Shown piece after piece: positions 11,196 to 23,004 of a DNA stretch of 64,000 bases (position 1 is its first letter; each line of letters starts with the position of its first letter). The notes under the pieces were generated by a model. The model was not told the origin of the DNA and did no database searches. It saw only the letters and a program-made list of their open reading frames with translations. The position numbers and the translations under genes were made by a program. This stretch comes from Seminavis robusta. Taxonomy: Eukaryota > Bacillariophyta > Bacillariophyceae > Naviculales > Naviculaceae. Location: assembly GCA_903772945.1 (NCBI GenBank), contig CAICTM010000240.1, positions 1 through 64,000 on the forward strand, written 5' to 3'.

Positions 11196-11934
11196 GGGCC
11201 AGGCTCGAGGCTAGCTAGCTAGAGCAACCACGGTAAAAAGACGAAAGGCCGACGTCTTTGCCATCTGTGATGTAGTCTAGCAGAACTGATATGATGTTGT
11301 GATGGGAGCGCGGAAAATCCTACCGGGACTGGTAATGGTAATGGTGGTACCGGTACAAGATCTTTCGAGAGGCTGGCATCAGACATCAGACGCAGTCACG
11401 TGATGCGATGGTCGTGTGGCACTCTCAATATGTATGCAACATAATGTGGTCATGCGGTCATGTCGTCCAATAATGTTCTTGGTTTTCACTTTGTTCCTTT
11501 ATCGATCCATGACTATATATGCCTCCGACATCTTTAACATTTATTGTGAAGCCCTGAAAGAAGCCTCTTGATTAATAAGCAATGCCGTAATGCTGTCATC
11601 GAAGTCTGAGTCAGGTGGTTTTTACGATGTCAATGGTTGTACAATGAGGCACAAAGGGGAAGAATGACCTCTGGGCTTAATAGAAATGCCATTCTATTCT
11701 TGGGGTCAGAATGAGGTACTTTAAGTATTTACTGATGTCAGACTGAAATATTGACTGATGATACTTTTGATGGCGTTCCAAGACATTTTCGTCTATACAG
11801 AATTTTGCATAGTGTCAATGCCAGATATCTTGAGATCTTGTGCTGGTGCACGATCTGGCGACATTGGGGAGATGATAGAACACTCCTCCCATAAAATCTC
11901 TCTTGATCACATCCCTCAATCTAAGTAAACAACC
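11196..11934. other. Intergenic, no gene seen
   Basis: Contains CTAGCTAGCTAG and GGTACCGGTAC words near 11210 and 11347, then an AT-richer stretch that should hold the promoter of the small gene starting at 11935. Nothing else is supported. Confidence 0.45.
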
Positions 11935-12441
11935 ATGTGCCGAACTACCACTAAATGCTGCACCAAGGCTGCCACCAAGATGGCAGTGAAGGCTCACTCC
12001 ACAAAGGTCCACAATGCGGCTAATAAGAAGGTGTCCAACAAGTCCGTTCGATTTTCGGACTCGGACAACAAGGTCCAGTTTCGCCATGCCCCCAAAGAAG
12101 AGCTCCAAATGGCATGGTACCAGCCCCAAGAATACAAAGTCTTTCACTACGATCGACTGAGCACCATCCGTACCCTGCGACACGCCAAGGGAGACCTGAG
12201 TGTTCTGGATCCCAATAGCCAATGTGTGCGGGGCCTGGAAATGAATGCCACTCCCGAAATCTTCAAGTACAGAGCATCGGGGATCAAGACAACCATTCGA
12301 AGTGTCTTGCAGCACCAACATGTGCAGCGTCAGATTGGGCTCAAAGATCCAACATCCTTGGGAATGGTCTCCATGGTCAAGTCCACGGCAGCCCGTCATT
12401 TGGCGGCTGCTCTGGCTTTGATTGATGAGCAGAGCCTGTAA
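11935..12441 (+). CDS. Small conserved-looking protein of unknown function
   Basis: A 168-residue intronless frame with a lysine- and threonine-rich N-terminus and then a structured-looking part: VRFSDSDNKVQF, WYQPQEYKVFHYDR, CVRGLE, and a C-terminal helix with SVLQHQHVQRQIG then SLGMVSMVKSTAARHLAAALALIDEQ. From memory this block order (W..EY..F..D, CxRGLE, VLxxQxxQ) recurs in small diatom proteins of unknown function; I cannot name a Pfam family. No signal peptide or membrane segment. ATG at 11935 has an A at -3. The CDS is short but the composition and spacing look coding. Confidence 0.65.
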   Translation: MCRTTTKCCTKAATKMAVKAHSTKVHNAANKKVSNKSVRFSDSDNKVQFRHAPKEELQMAWYQPQEYKVFHYDRLSTIRTLRHAKGDLSVLDPNSQCVRGLEMNATPEIFKYRASGIKTTIRSVLQHQHVQRQIGLKDPTSLGMVSMVKSTAARHLAAALALIDEQSL

Positions 12442-14038
12442 TGCCACACTGCCTATATTTCCTTCTTCCAAGTCCTCCTCCTCTTCCTGCCTTGGCAAAC
12501 ACAATTTTGTTTATACTTTTTCCATTTTATTAACCTGCTACTAGCTCATGCATACCATATTAGTACTACTCTCAACTTCATCACTCAATCTTACTTACTA
12601 GATAGATAGACAACACCTAGTAACATGATCCACTCATGAAACTGTCCGTGCTGACAAAAGCAAAGCAAGCGCTGCCTTGAGCTCTCCCACGGCGATGCCC
12701 TCGGCACCTTGCTGTACGTACAGTCGTACTACTAGCTAGCTAGCTAGCAATGACCAGCTAGCTATGCAAAAATTGCTGCTGTTGGCGGCCAACAGCTCGG
12801 AAGAGAGGATTTGCAGGTGAGTAGCTAGTAGCAGTGTTATGCATGCATTCTGTCAAACCCCGAATTACTTCTTGCAAGAAGATCAAGACGGCGTGGTGCC
12901 TGAGGGACAACTCTAACAACACAGCGGGTGGGATTTTGTTCTGGGCCAGCCAGCATCGAGTAGCCAGCTAGCTGCTGTTGGATCCAGGCAGACAACTCAA
13001 TGACACGGACTTCTTTCACGGGGTTGCTTATGCCAAGCGCCATGCTCGTTGCTCCGTTTAGGTTGACTCGACTCGTCTCTGGTACCGAACGAACGATACA
13101 GCCAATGGAATTGGCACATTGCTTCCATGGCTGACTGGTACTACAACAGTACTTCGCCGCAACGCTAACTAGCTACTACCGGTACCTATTCATGGTAGTA
13201 TAGCCGGGTGGCTGCCCGCTGTCCCTATCTAGAGCTTTGCTTGCTTTACTGGCGCTTTGCCAAGTGGCTGGCTGCTCTTAGCTACCACGCCAGGATACGA
13301 TAGAATGACAGCCAGCAGGCAATCAGTGTGTAGTACTGGTACCTTCTTGCCGGCAGTAGCAGACAGCGACACGATCTCCGCCACCCTCAAAAACAGGATG
13401 AGCGATTCTGCGAGGACTGCATGCGTTTCTTGTTGCAAGCAATAACTATTGCTCCAGGGTGCACTAGCTAGCTAGCAACGAAAACCACTTGCTTAGGATC
13501 GCACACACACTGCACAAATCAAGCTAAGGAGCGATGCATTGGCATCTCCTTTGCCGTCTTTGGCTGCTCTTCTCTGGCCACTGAGACGCTCAAGATCTGA
13601 AGCAGCCAACTAACAACTTCTTGACATCTCGTTTGCAACTTTGCAACCCTAAAACAATGCATCAATGCCTCCATGCCTTTCCAGTTCCCAGCATAAAATC
13701 CTCTAATAGTACTAGCTAGCTACTCTAGAGTCTAGCTAGAGAGGCTAGTGCTGTTTCTCCCCCCACACCAGTTATCCCAAAACAACATCCAAATTAAGAA
13801 GTTCAGTCACAGACTGGTACTCATCTTTGGTCAAGCTTAGTACTGTAAAGCGTACAGTCGTACAGTGAGAAATCACCTCGGTCGAGACGACTCACAAAAC
13901 CCCATTCCTTCATCGAGAATGGTACACACGTACAAACGAAACAAAGAGGATCGACTCCGCTTCAGCAGGCACCAGGTCCACAAAACGTGCAACACCAAAC
14001 TTGCCAAGCGTATTTTAAAATAATAAAAACCAACAACG
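12442..14038. other. Intergenic, rich in CTAG/GCTAG words
   Basis: About 1.6 kb without a supported gene. Clusters of CTAGCTAG occur at about 12728-12765, 12968, 13465 and 13715-13745, with TACCGGTACC at about 13176. The last few hundred bases are probably the promoter of the broken EGF/VWD gene. Confidence 0.5.
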
Positions 14039-15665
14039 ATGAAGTATCAGCCTACCAGTATCTTGCCCTGCCTGTTGAGCCTCCTTGCTTGGCTACATGT
14101 GGTCTCCGCTGCATGTACATCCAGTGCCGGTGGTTCTATCAATCCTGATGACAGCCTCGACTGCATTGGAGCTTTTGCCTGCCAAGATTCCATTATTTCA
14201 GGGTGTACTACCGTTCGCTGTCATGGTACTCTTGCCTGCTTAAATGCCATCATTTCAAATGTTGGAATTGTGGAGTGCAAAACCAGTGCTGGTTCATGTT
14301 CGTCTGCAAAGATATCAGACGTTAGTGGGGAGGTCATTTGTGGACCTGGCAATGTCAGTTGTGGGCCAGTGGACATAACCAATGCTCCAAAAGTCACCTG
14401 TCATCGTCAGAGTTGTATTCCAATGAAAGCAACCAATGTGCAAAGTTGGATTGTCTAGAGTTTGACAGCTGCAAGCGATCAACAGTGGATGGTGCAGCAG
14501 TGCTGAATTGTGGTGGTCCCACGGCCTGCCAGTCAATGACCGGATCCTTAGCAGCAGAAATCAATTGTAGTGCCCCAAATGCTTGCCATGCCTTCTCTCT
14601 ACCACAAGCTACCTGCTTAGACTGCCAATCTTCCGATTCATGTTCTGCATTAACCATTGATGGAACCTATCAGCCTTCCCTTGCCACTGGAAGCCATGGT
14701 TCCTGCCCATGCAACCTTAGTCCCTGTGATGTCAATGCTCAATGTTGGGTGCTCGGTGTCAATGCAATGCAGGCTTTGAGGGTGATGGCAGTCAATGCCG
14801 CTCTGCTCCCAAGTCTGGCACTGTTTGAGGAGACCCTCACTTCCAAACTTGGAATGGGAAATGGTATGGTAAGATTTGATTCCTGCTTCTTCAGTATCGG
14901 GTGTGCCATGGGTTACTGCATGATTGGTTATCTTACATTCCCATCACCACTATCCCCATCATAGCCTACATGGGACCCTGTGATCTCATTCTTCTGGATG
15001 CCCCCAAGTTTGAGGATGGATTCCCTCTGTTGGTGGTCATTCGGACCACAACTAGATGCGATTACAGCTATGTGGAAAGTGCAGCCATTAAGATTGGAAA
15101 TGACATCTTGGAGGTTGCCAGTTTCGGAGAACACTTTTTGAATGGAGTGGATGGAGCCGACCTGGCCCACGAGGACATTTTCTTGGGTCCTTTTCCGGTT
15201 CACTACAAGCAAGTTGATATCCGAACCCATACCTTTGACATTTCCGTGGGTGGTGGGGAAACTATTACCCTCAAGAGCTACAAGGAGCTTGCCTCTGTCA
15301 AGCTGGACAAGGCTGATGCCCAGCGGTTCTTGGGGAGCCAAGGAATGCTAGGAGATTATGCAACTGGAGAGACCATGTCTCGGGATGGGACCATGGTTGT
15401 TACCGACCCTGACCTTCTTGCCGCCGAGTGGCAAGTCCATCCGGAGGATGATGGTTTGGTGTTTCAGACTGCACAAGCCCCTCAGTATCCCCAGTCCTGT
15501 GAGCTCCCACACCAATCCAAAACCACCAAAAGCAGACGTCTTGGTGAATCGACTGTTCCTGAAGATGATGCAAGAAATGCCTGTGCTGGGGCAACCAACA
15601 TGGATGGCTGTGTGCATGATGTCTTGGCTACAGGAGATTTGGAACTTGCCTCTGTGGTATGGTAG
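14039..15665 (+). pseudogene. Secreted cysteine-rich EGF/VWD-domain protein, disrupted
   Basis: The start encodes a signal peptide (about residues 1-25, ending VVSA before ACTSS). It is followed by cysteine repeats of the type VxCxGxxACxxAxI, an EGF-like segment (CDVNAQC, then in another frame CQCNAGFEGDGSQC), and a von Willebrand type D domain opening with GDPHFQTWNGKWY. A 96-nt intron at 14869-14964 (GTAAG...CATAG) restores the join to CDLILLDAPKFEDGF and the rest of VWD (IKIGNDILEV, LGDYATGE). Three lesions break the frame: a shift near 14445, a second near 14750 in the EGF part, and a TGA at 14826-14828 just before GDPHF. VWD proteins of this kind are extracellular or cell-surface adhesion/matrix proteins in known families. 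It is either a young pseudogene or carries assembly errors. Confidence 0.8.
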
Positions 15666-17139
15666 CTAGTGGTCCACAAGTGAAGCTTGGGCCACTTTAA
15701 TGGTTGCAAGAAGTCAATGATGTCAAGAACAGGGTGAACCAAGCAAACTGCAAGGAAATGATTCTTGCTAGCTAGACAGAATGTGTATAAAACTAATGCA
15801 TGGAAGATAACTAATCAGATTTTATTCTGGGCGGCAGGGCTGCCTACTACAGGAAAGGGCAGAATGTTCTGGACCCAAATATCCTTTCGAAGCAACAGCA
15901 GCAAGACGATGGGAGCATCCTGTCCATCACGTTTTGTTCAGCGCAAGCAAGTGACGGGCGGTGGCGGATGGTTGTCTTGTCGTTGGGCTGCCTTCCATCG
16001 CTTCCAGGGCGTATTTCTTTGGTGCCGGCGTAGTCATCTTCCGCAGTTGTTGTGGTGCTGGCATGCTACTCTTACTGTATGGCCGAAACGGATGAGTTCA
16101 AACTCCATGTAGTTTGTGGTGTCACCATGCTAGCATGCAGCAAGGCTCTTGCTAGCTACAGTAGCTAGCTAGACCTAAGGTTCGCTTCGTTTGGGTATGA
16201 ACAAGCTAACCATGCAGCTGTAGATACTAGCACAATGGTGTCCTTGTGCCACACAGGATGATGCAAACAGAAATCATTCGTACCGATATCTCGTAGCTCG
16301 GTTGTCGAGTGTCGAGTCCTTGAGCTGTCTAATAAGTGCCAATACACCGAAAAGAAAGTGTAAAGGTAGCTGTACCGGTACAGGACTTTCTAAAGAGCGG
16401 CAGAGCTGCCACTGTACATGTAGAAGCCACAGCTTCCACTGGGTCATCGGGAATCGGAACACAACCAAAAGGATTCTTGTGGTACAGCAGTGGTACTTAA
16501 TACCGTAAGCTACAGCAGGCTCTTGTGACTATAATTGATAATTGAAACCACCATCAAGCCACCAAGAGCATTCCACGGCAATCTTTACGTTTCTTGGTAT
16601 TAAAAGCCTTAAAGGGTTGACGGTCAATCCGGCGACTTGAAAGACTCGGAGAATAGTTCTCTCCGTCAAATGACTGGGCAGTTCCCCAACAATAACTCAT
16701 AATTTCCATAATTGAGAGTCTTAACTATGACGTGGCCGGGGAAAGCTGGCTCCGCAAGATACCCCCATCTCCATTCTTACCATAACACAGTGCCATGATG
16801 ATGGCTATGATGATACAGTGGTTACTGAGAACTGAGAAACGGAGCCCCTCACCTGCCCCTCTTACAATAATTGCTCGCACTGCTCTGATACCTTGTCGCC
16901 GGGAACGGCTTTTTGCCTCTCGGGAAGTCAACAAGTCAAGAACAAGTTCATTATTCTTGACTCGACTCCAGCACAAAGACCAACACCTCGACACGATCAA
17001 TACAGTGCATCCATCAAACCTAGTGGAACGGTAGCTTTCTAAAGTTGCTTTGACCTTGGACCTTGACAGCTTGCTTTGAAGAGTTTCCATTCCAGCGGCA
17101 GTTAATTTATTTTTGCATCCAAGCAAAGCCTCCAAAGAA
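15666..17139. other. Intergenic upstream of the receptor cyclase
   Basis: No supported gene. GCTAGCTA words near 15767 and 16150-16175, TGTACCGGTACA at about 16371-16382. A TGACGT hexamer at about 16729 lies some 410 bases before the cyclase ATG. Expected to contain the cyclase promoter. Confidence 0.45.
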
Positions 17140-20100
17140 ATGAAGAAGACAAAGACCTGCCTCCATCGTCATCCTTATCATCCCTCTACATCAGGTTCTA
17201 TTAATAGAAAGTCATCAGTCTCCACAGGCACAAGCACAGGCACAACAAGCATGAGAATACCAATGTCTTCGATGGCTGCCTGTTGGGTCTTTCTGCTCTT
17301 GAGCTTGTTCTCCTTATCTACCTGTGGGGTAGCAGCCATGGGCCTTCGAGGCTTACAATGGCCGTCCACTGAGGATGCAGAGTCATCAGCTACCCAGACA
17401 GAATCTGATGATGACTTTGAAATCTCGTATGTGATGGAACCCTTTGAAAGGCTCAACCCCAACCAGTGGCTCATCTCTGCTACTAGTAGCCCCACCACTA
17501 CTACGAGTACTACTACGAGCAGTCATAGCTTCAATGTGACTCTGCAAGACGGCGCCATGTTTGGCAACTCGTCGCTTCGCTTGGACTTTTCTACCGCAAC
17601 TGCAAGAAGAATCCAAGTGGGTGTCCTGCAGCCAGAGACGCCTCACACGTGTCGAGAAGCGACCCACATGTCGGTCTGGTACAAGCAACTGACGCCCATG
17701 GCCAACAACACACAGGTCCGGCTCATTCTAGTGGATGACAATGGGGATCCCACTCAGTTCAACCGCAGTACCTACCCGAGCAACAATGCGACCCGGTCGT
17801 GGGACTCCTACTATATTTCCATCCCACTCTCCACCTCTGTCAATGAGACAGACTGGCAACAGCTCCAAGTAAGGTTCGACCAGTTCCAACCGCTACATGC
17901 ACGAGGCAATGGCGTGCTCGATCTCCATCGCTTGCGGGGTTGGAAGATTGAGATTTCACAGGCCAACAGCAGCGCTACCACCAGCACCACCAAGAGAAGT
18001 ACACTGCTTGTAGACCAACTCGCCTGCATTGGAGGTCAAGCCATGATGGGTGCCGGGCTGACGTCCTTTTCCAGTTGGGAACAAGCCATTGACTCGGGTG
18101 CGTGGCACGAGGGGTGGTATCAATCCCCCATGGCCGAGAACCAGAGTCATGTGGCCCTCGACTACACGAATGGGACCCTCTCTTTGGATTATACAGTGGA
18201 AATGGTCGAGTCCTGGGGTGGATTCCTCAGTCTCGACAACATGGCGGTTGGGCCCGCCTATTACAATCTTTCGCAAGCCAACACGTTGTCGTTGGGGTAC
18301 AAAGTACGTCAACCTGCATCCGTCCCCGGTCGCACCCATTTACGCGTCATGCTGGCCGATGCCAGTCATGTGCATGTCTGTGCCCACACACATCACTGCA
18401 ACGACCAAACGGAAGATTGGGAATGGTGGTACTCGTTTCATTACGTTCTGGACGAAGTCGCAGATGCCTTTGGGGAGATTCACATGCCCCTCCGGGGCGG
18501 GACCAACTCGTCGGCGCCCTTTTGGTTGACCGGATGGTCCGGTGGAATTGGGAATCGACAATTCGACAAGGAATACATTAAAGGATTCAATATTGAGATT
18601 AGTATGGATTCGCAAGGGGAGTTGGGGTCGACCGTCAATGGATCCATTGATCTCTTCAACATGACGGCGTATTATCAGCAGCAATCCACCGCAGAACAAC
18701 GCATGGCCGTCCGAGAAACGGACGTTTCGTTTCATTATGCACACCAATTCCAAAAGGTGGAATTTCAGAGCAGTCAATGCGAAGCAACATGTGCTGCCGA
18801 TCCGGCATGTCTCTACGGATTCTTCATGGCCGAGCATTGCTACATGGCCAGCTATTTGGAAGCGACCGACATTGGAATTCCCAGCACGCTCACATTGCAA
18901 CAAGATCTGACCACCTTTTGGATTGATGATGCCACCAAGCGGGGAGACTTTTGCGACTTGTGCGAGTGTCAACCATTCAATCGCACCATTGACTGTCGTG
19001 ATCGCAATCTCGTGATTCTTCCCAAAACATTGGACGAAGAATGGACTCCGCTCTCGCTCGATTTACGCAACAATTCGAACCTCGTATTCATCGGAAAGGG
19101 ATCTTTGGAAGCGGTTGCTTCGTCGTTGCAAGAGATTTGGCTTCCCGCAGAGATGCGGCACATTTCATACCAGGCATTGCAACAACTTCCCCAGCTCACG
19201 GCCATTCACACGCAAGATGATCAGCTGGCCACGGCAATCAGCAGCGATGAGCAAGGCAAGGGAGCAGCAGCTTTTGGCGACATTTGCTGCTCGGTAGGAG
19301 AGCACTTGCCGCTGGCAGAGCCATCGGGAGGACTCTCCTTTTGTAACATGAAGGTGAAACATCCGGGGGATGATGCCACATACTATCCCTTTGTCGAGTT
19401 TCCCGATGGAGCCGTACAGTCCGAAGTGCGACCAAGTTCCCCATTCATGGCAGAAGCAGCCGAGAGTCCCGAGAAATGTGCCGAGTATTGTGCCATTTCC
19501 AAAGAATGCAACTTTTTTGGCTTTGACGGTCGGTTCAAAAACGCAGAACTCCTTTGTTACCTCTTTGAAACCATGGGCAGTGGCCCCCAGAAAATCTGTT
19601 GTGAAGAAGACCATTTCGGGGATGAAGACGGGACGATTCCTGGTTGGACATCAGGGTTACCGCCGAGAACTCGCCACACAATGGACAATGCCAAGGTTAT
19701 GATTGAGCCACAAGCCATTTCGATCGAGACGTCTTATGAAGGGTGCGGGGAAGCCTCCTTTGACCTGCAGTTGGGATCCAGGCCACATCGAGGTGCCGTT
19801 TGGATAGAGCCACAACTTGCCTCGTCCACACCCATGGAGGTGACTTTTGATCCTCCACGAGTCGTGTTGTACGATGCCAACAGCACCGTCAGAGTGAAAG
19901 TGACTGTAGCCGCGGCTGACATGTTGGGTACTGGGTCGACGTCGTTCGTGGTTCAAAACAAGATCTCATCCTGTGACAGCGCCTTTGTGGAATACGCGGA
20001 CGACAGCACAGCAACCCGCGAGACAACAATATTTGTGGACATTGTGATACCTGTGCTAGTAGAGCGGGGTATGGACCCGGGGGTTGTCGCGGCAATCGTC

Positions 20101-23004
20101 ATTGGTGTAATCCTGTCGTTATGCTTGTTCGGCAGCGTATTGCTTGGACAGAGACGGAAACATCAGGATGCTATTTGGACAATTAACAAAGACGAGCTTC
20201 TATTCCCCGACAAGCCTAAGGTACTGGGCAGAGGATCCTTTGGGCTCGTATTGAAGGCTGAGTTTAGAGGGACCGAGGTAAGTGGATCAAATGGCGGCTT
20301 TGCCTGTTTAAGTTTTACGAACCCCCGCGCGTACATGTGCGAAATGACGAATGCCTGCTGATGAACCCGTCGTCATCATAGGTTGCGGTGAAACGAGCTT
20401 TGCCACTCAGGAGCAAGAAAAAACGTCGTCAGTCACAGAAAAGCTCGACAGGAACCATGCAACGATTTCTTTCAACTCCACTAGGGTCGGCGTCCTCGTC
20501 AACCGTGGCGGAATCAGCCAAGATAGGCTGCAACACAACCAGACCGGGACTTGAGGGGATGCGCAGTAGTGTGTTAGTTGATCGGGCCTCCTATTCAAGG
20601 ATGAAGAAGAATCTAGTTGCTGAAATGCGGAGCCTAAGCTCTTTGCGACATCCTTGCATTACAACTGTAATGGGTGAGTTCCGTTGTCGTCGGACCGTCC
20701 ATGGAACACAAGAGAGCATACTATCTCACTAGTAACTTGGAAACTTTGCAGGAGCTGTCATGGGGAAGGAACCAATGCTGGTGATGGAACTGAGTAAGTA
20801 CCGACCTTCCAACGTGAAGACTATCCTCGCCTTATGATGTCTAACTTATCAAGTATGTGCTTGGGCAGTGGAACACGGGTCGCTTTATGATATATGTCAC
20901 AATGAAACAATTGGACTTGATCCAGAGATGATTCTACCAATTTTGCTGGATGTGTCCCAAGGAATGAGGTTTCTCCACTCCGCCAACCCACAGGCAAGTA
21001 CGACGCCATGTGCATTCGGACCGCCGTCTGTTCGAAACGCTAACCATCTTGCTCTCCTCGCTCCAACTAATCACAGATCATACACGGCGACCTAAAAGCT
21101 GGTAAGTTCTTTCATTGAGGATAGTGCATGTCGATGCCTTGCTCCTACCTGTAACTAACGTTCCACTTGCAGCAAATATTCTTGTAGATCGTTCGTTTCG
21201 CGCAAAGGCAAGTAAAGAGACGCATGCAGCTCAATGCAAATATTTGCTGGAAGGCTGTGATCCGGGCTCTAACCTTCTCGGCGCGATCCACCCATAGGTG
21301 GCTGACTTTGGTATGAGCGTGAAAAAGGGATCTGCGGTGACCGGAACGCCCTTTTGGACTGCTCCCGAATTGCTGCTGGGAATCTCCACGAACACGACAC
21401 AGAGCGATGTTTGGTCTTTTGGGATGTTGCTTTACGAAACGTACAGCCGCAAGGACCCTTACGAGGACGAGGACAGCGACACTAAAGACATTCTTGGCCA
21501 AGTCGCCGACAAGACAGTAAGCAAGCGCCCTCCAGTTCCTAGAGGAATGCCAGCTCCGGTGGAGTCTTTGATGACGGACTGCTTTGTACACGACCCAGAG
21601 GAGCGCCCTTCCTTTGAAGAAATTGACAAGCGCCTCAAGCGAGTTGACGTGAAGAGTTTGGGAGGTTCGACCCCTAACCGCAAATCGAGCGTCTCTCTCT
21701 TTGATATCTTCCCCCGGGAAGTGGCAGAGGCCCTGAGAGATGGGCGTGAAGTGGAGGCAACTCACAAAGACTGTGTCACGATTTTCTTCTCTGATATTGT
21801 CGGTAAGCGGATTATTTTGTCTTGACCTCCATTTGGCTTGCTTTTCCGTGCGAGGCTTGGCGAGGAACTCACTGACTGACCGCTTCTCCGTCGCTGCACG
21901 ACTAGGTTTTACGGATATCTCTGCTACCCTTCACCCCAAAAAGGTGGCTAACATGCTCGATAGACTTTACAGGAGACTGGACGAGTTGTCCATCCAGCAC
22001 GATGTGTACAAGGTGTAAGGATACCCTTGTTTACGACTTGGAACAATGCGTCCTAGACAACCTCTCATGTAACTTTCCATCTTTCTACAGAGAAACTATT
22101 GGCGATGCGTTCATGGCGGTCTCAAATTGTACGTGTCATCTGTTTCCTGAGATTTGAAACCAAAACACGTACTGACAAGTTTATCGTTTTCCATCGCACA
22201 GTGGTGAAAGACCAGGAAGGCGACCACGTCAAAAGAATAGCTGAATTTTCCGTGGAGGCTATTGCTGCTGCCAATAGTGTGCTGATTGACACAGACGACG
22301 TGGAGAGAGGTTTTGTGAACATTCGGGTTGGCTTTCACTCAGGGCCTGTCGTTGCGGACGTTGTGGGGAGTCGCAATCCAAGATATTGTTTATTCGGGTA
22401 AGTGCAAGGAAAGTATAGCTCGCGAAGTCACTCTGTACAACCTCTCACGTTTGACCTTGTCCTCCCTGCAACTCCAGTGATGCGGGTACGATGATCATCA
22501 GACGAAGCTCTAGATAACATGGTTGTGTCAGGAGCAAAAGCACTCACACCCCTTTTTGCTTTCTGGTACTGTTTGTTGTCCTCTTGTTGTTTGACAGTGA
22601 ATACGGCCTCTCGCATGGAATCATCTGGGGAACCGTATGTACATGTAGCAAAAATCGCGGTTTTATAACTTTTGTTTTTCTGTGGCTCACCTGGCGTTTA
22701 TCAATTTTGTTTCAGAGGGCGCATTCATTGTTCAAAGTCATCTGCAAGGCTGCTTGAGCAGCAGTGCCCGGACATGGAATTGAACTCACGAGGCTCCATC
22801 GAGGTGAAAGGCAAGGGGCAAATGCACACATATTTTGTCAACGAGGAAGGCGTGAAACCCTCCATGCATGAGCAAGCATGGGGCATTGGCCCAGTATCTG
22901 TTGAGTTCTACACTGTTGATGACATTGATTTCGGGAAGGTCTCGAGGCATTGGCGCAGCAATGAATTCGACGACGAGCCTTCAGAGTCTTCCATGGCCGG
23001 ATAA
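17140..23004 (+). CDS. Single-pass receptor with kinase domain and guanylate cyclase domain, 13 exons
   Basis: Exons: 17140-20277, 20382-20673, 20752-20793, 20869-20993, 21077-21101, 21173-21207, 21298-21802, 21906-22014, 22091-22128, 22202-22397, 22478-22485, 22598-22634, 22716-23004; they join in frame to 1612 residues. The ectodomain contains PAN/apple-like cysteine segments (around 18721-18870 and 19270-19600) and a short LRR-like stretch (LPKTLDEEW...LDLRNNSNL). One membrane span is at about residues 982-1002. The kinase domain has GRGSFG (1030), VAVK (K1050), HGDLKAAN (D1204), DFG (D1222) and APE (1241-1243). The class III cyclase domain has FSDIVGFTD (D1385), VETIGD (E1425, D1429), RYCLFGDAVNTASRM (C1499, R1510). 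E1425 and C1499 are the residues that select guanine in known cyclases. Signal peptide would fit best if translation starts at 17251 (MRIPMSSM, hydrophobic core after it); 17140 is the first in-frame ATG. Introns 4 and 6 have GC donors. Confidence 0.88.
22478..22485 (+). other. 8-nt microexon of the guanylate cyclase gene
   Basis: TGATGCGG sits between an AG (22476-22477) and GTACGA (22486 on). It adds exactly the bases needed to turn exon 10 (ending ...CLF plus two bases of a glycine codon) and exon 12 (TGAATACGGCC...) into CLFGDAVNTASRM, a motif required in class III cyclases. Skipping it breaks both the motif and the frame. Confidence 0.8.

Noticed and set aside
16725-17135. 136-codon minus-strand frame before the cyclase
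   Set aside because: No domain, overlaps the expected promoter, composition not coding-like.
17113-17139. Longer N-terminus of the receptor cyclase
   Set aside because: The frame begins at a TTG; the first ATG is 17140, and the signal peptide fits even better with ATG 17251.
18102-18581. Plus-strand alternative frames inside cyclase exon 1
   Set aside because: Frame-shadow of the ectodomain, which has consistent Cys and glycosylation patterns in its own frame.
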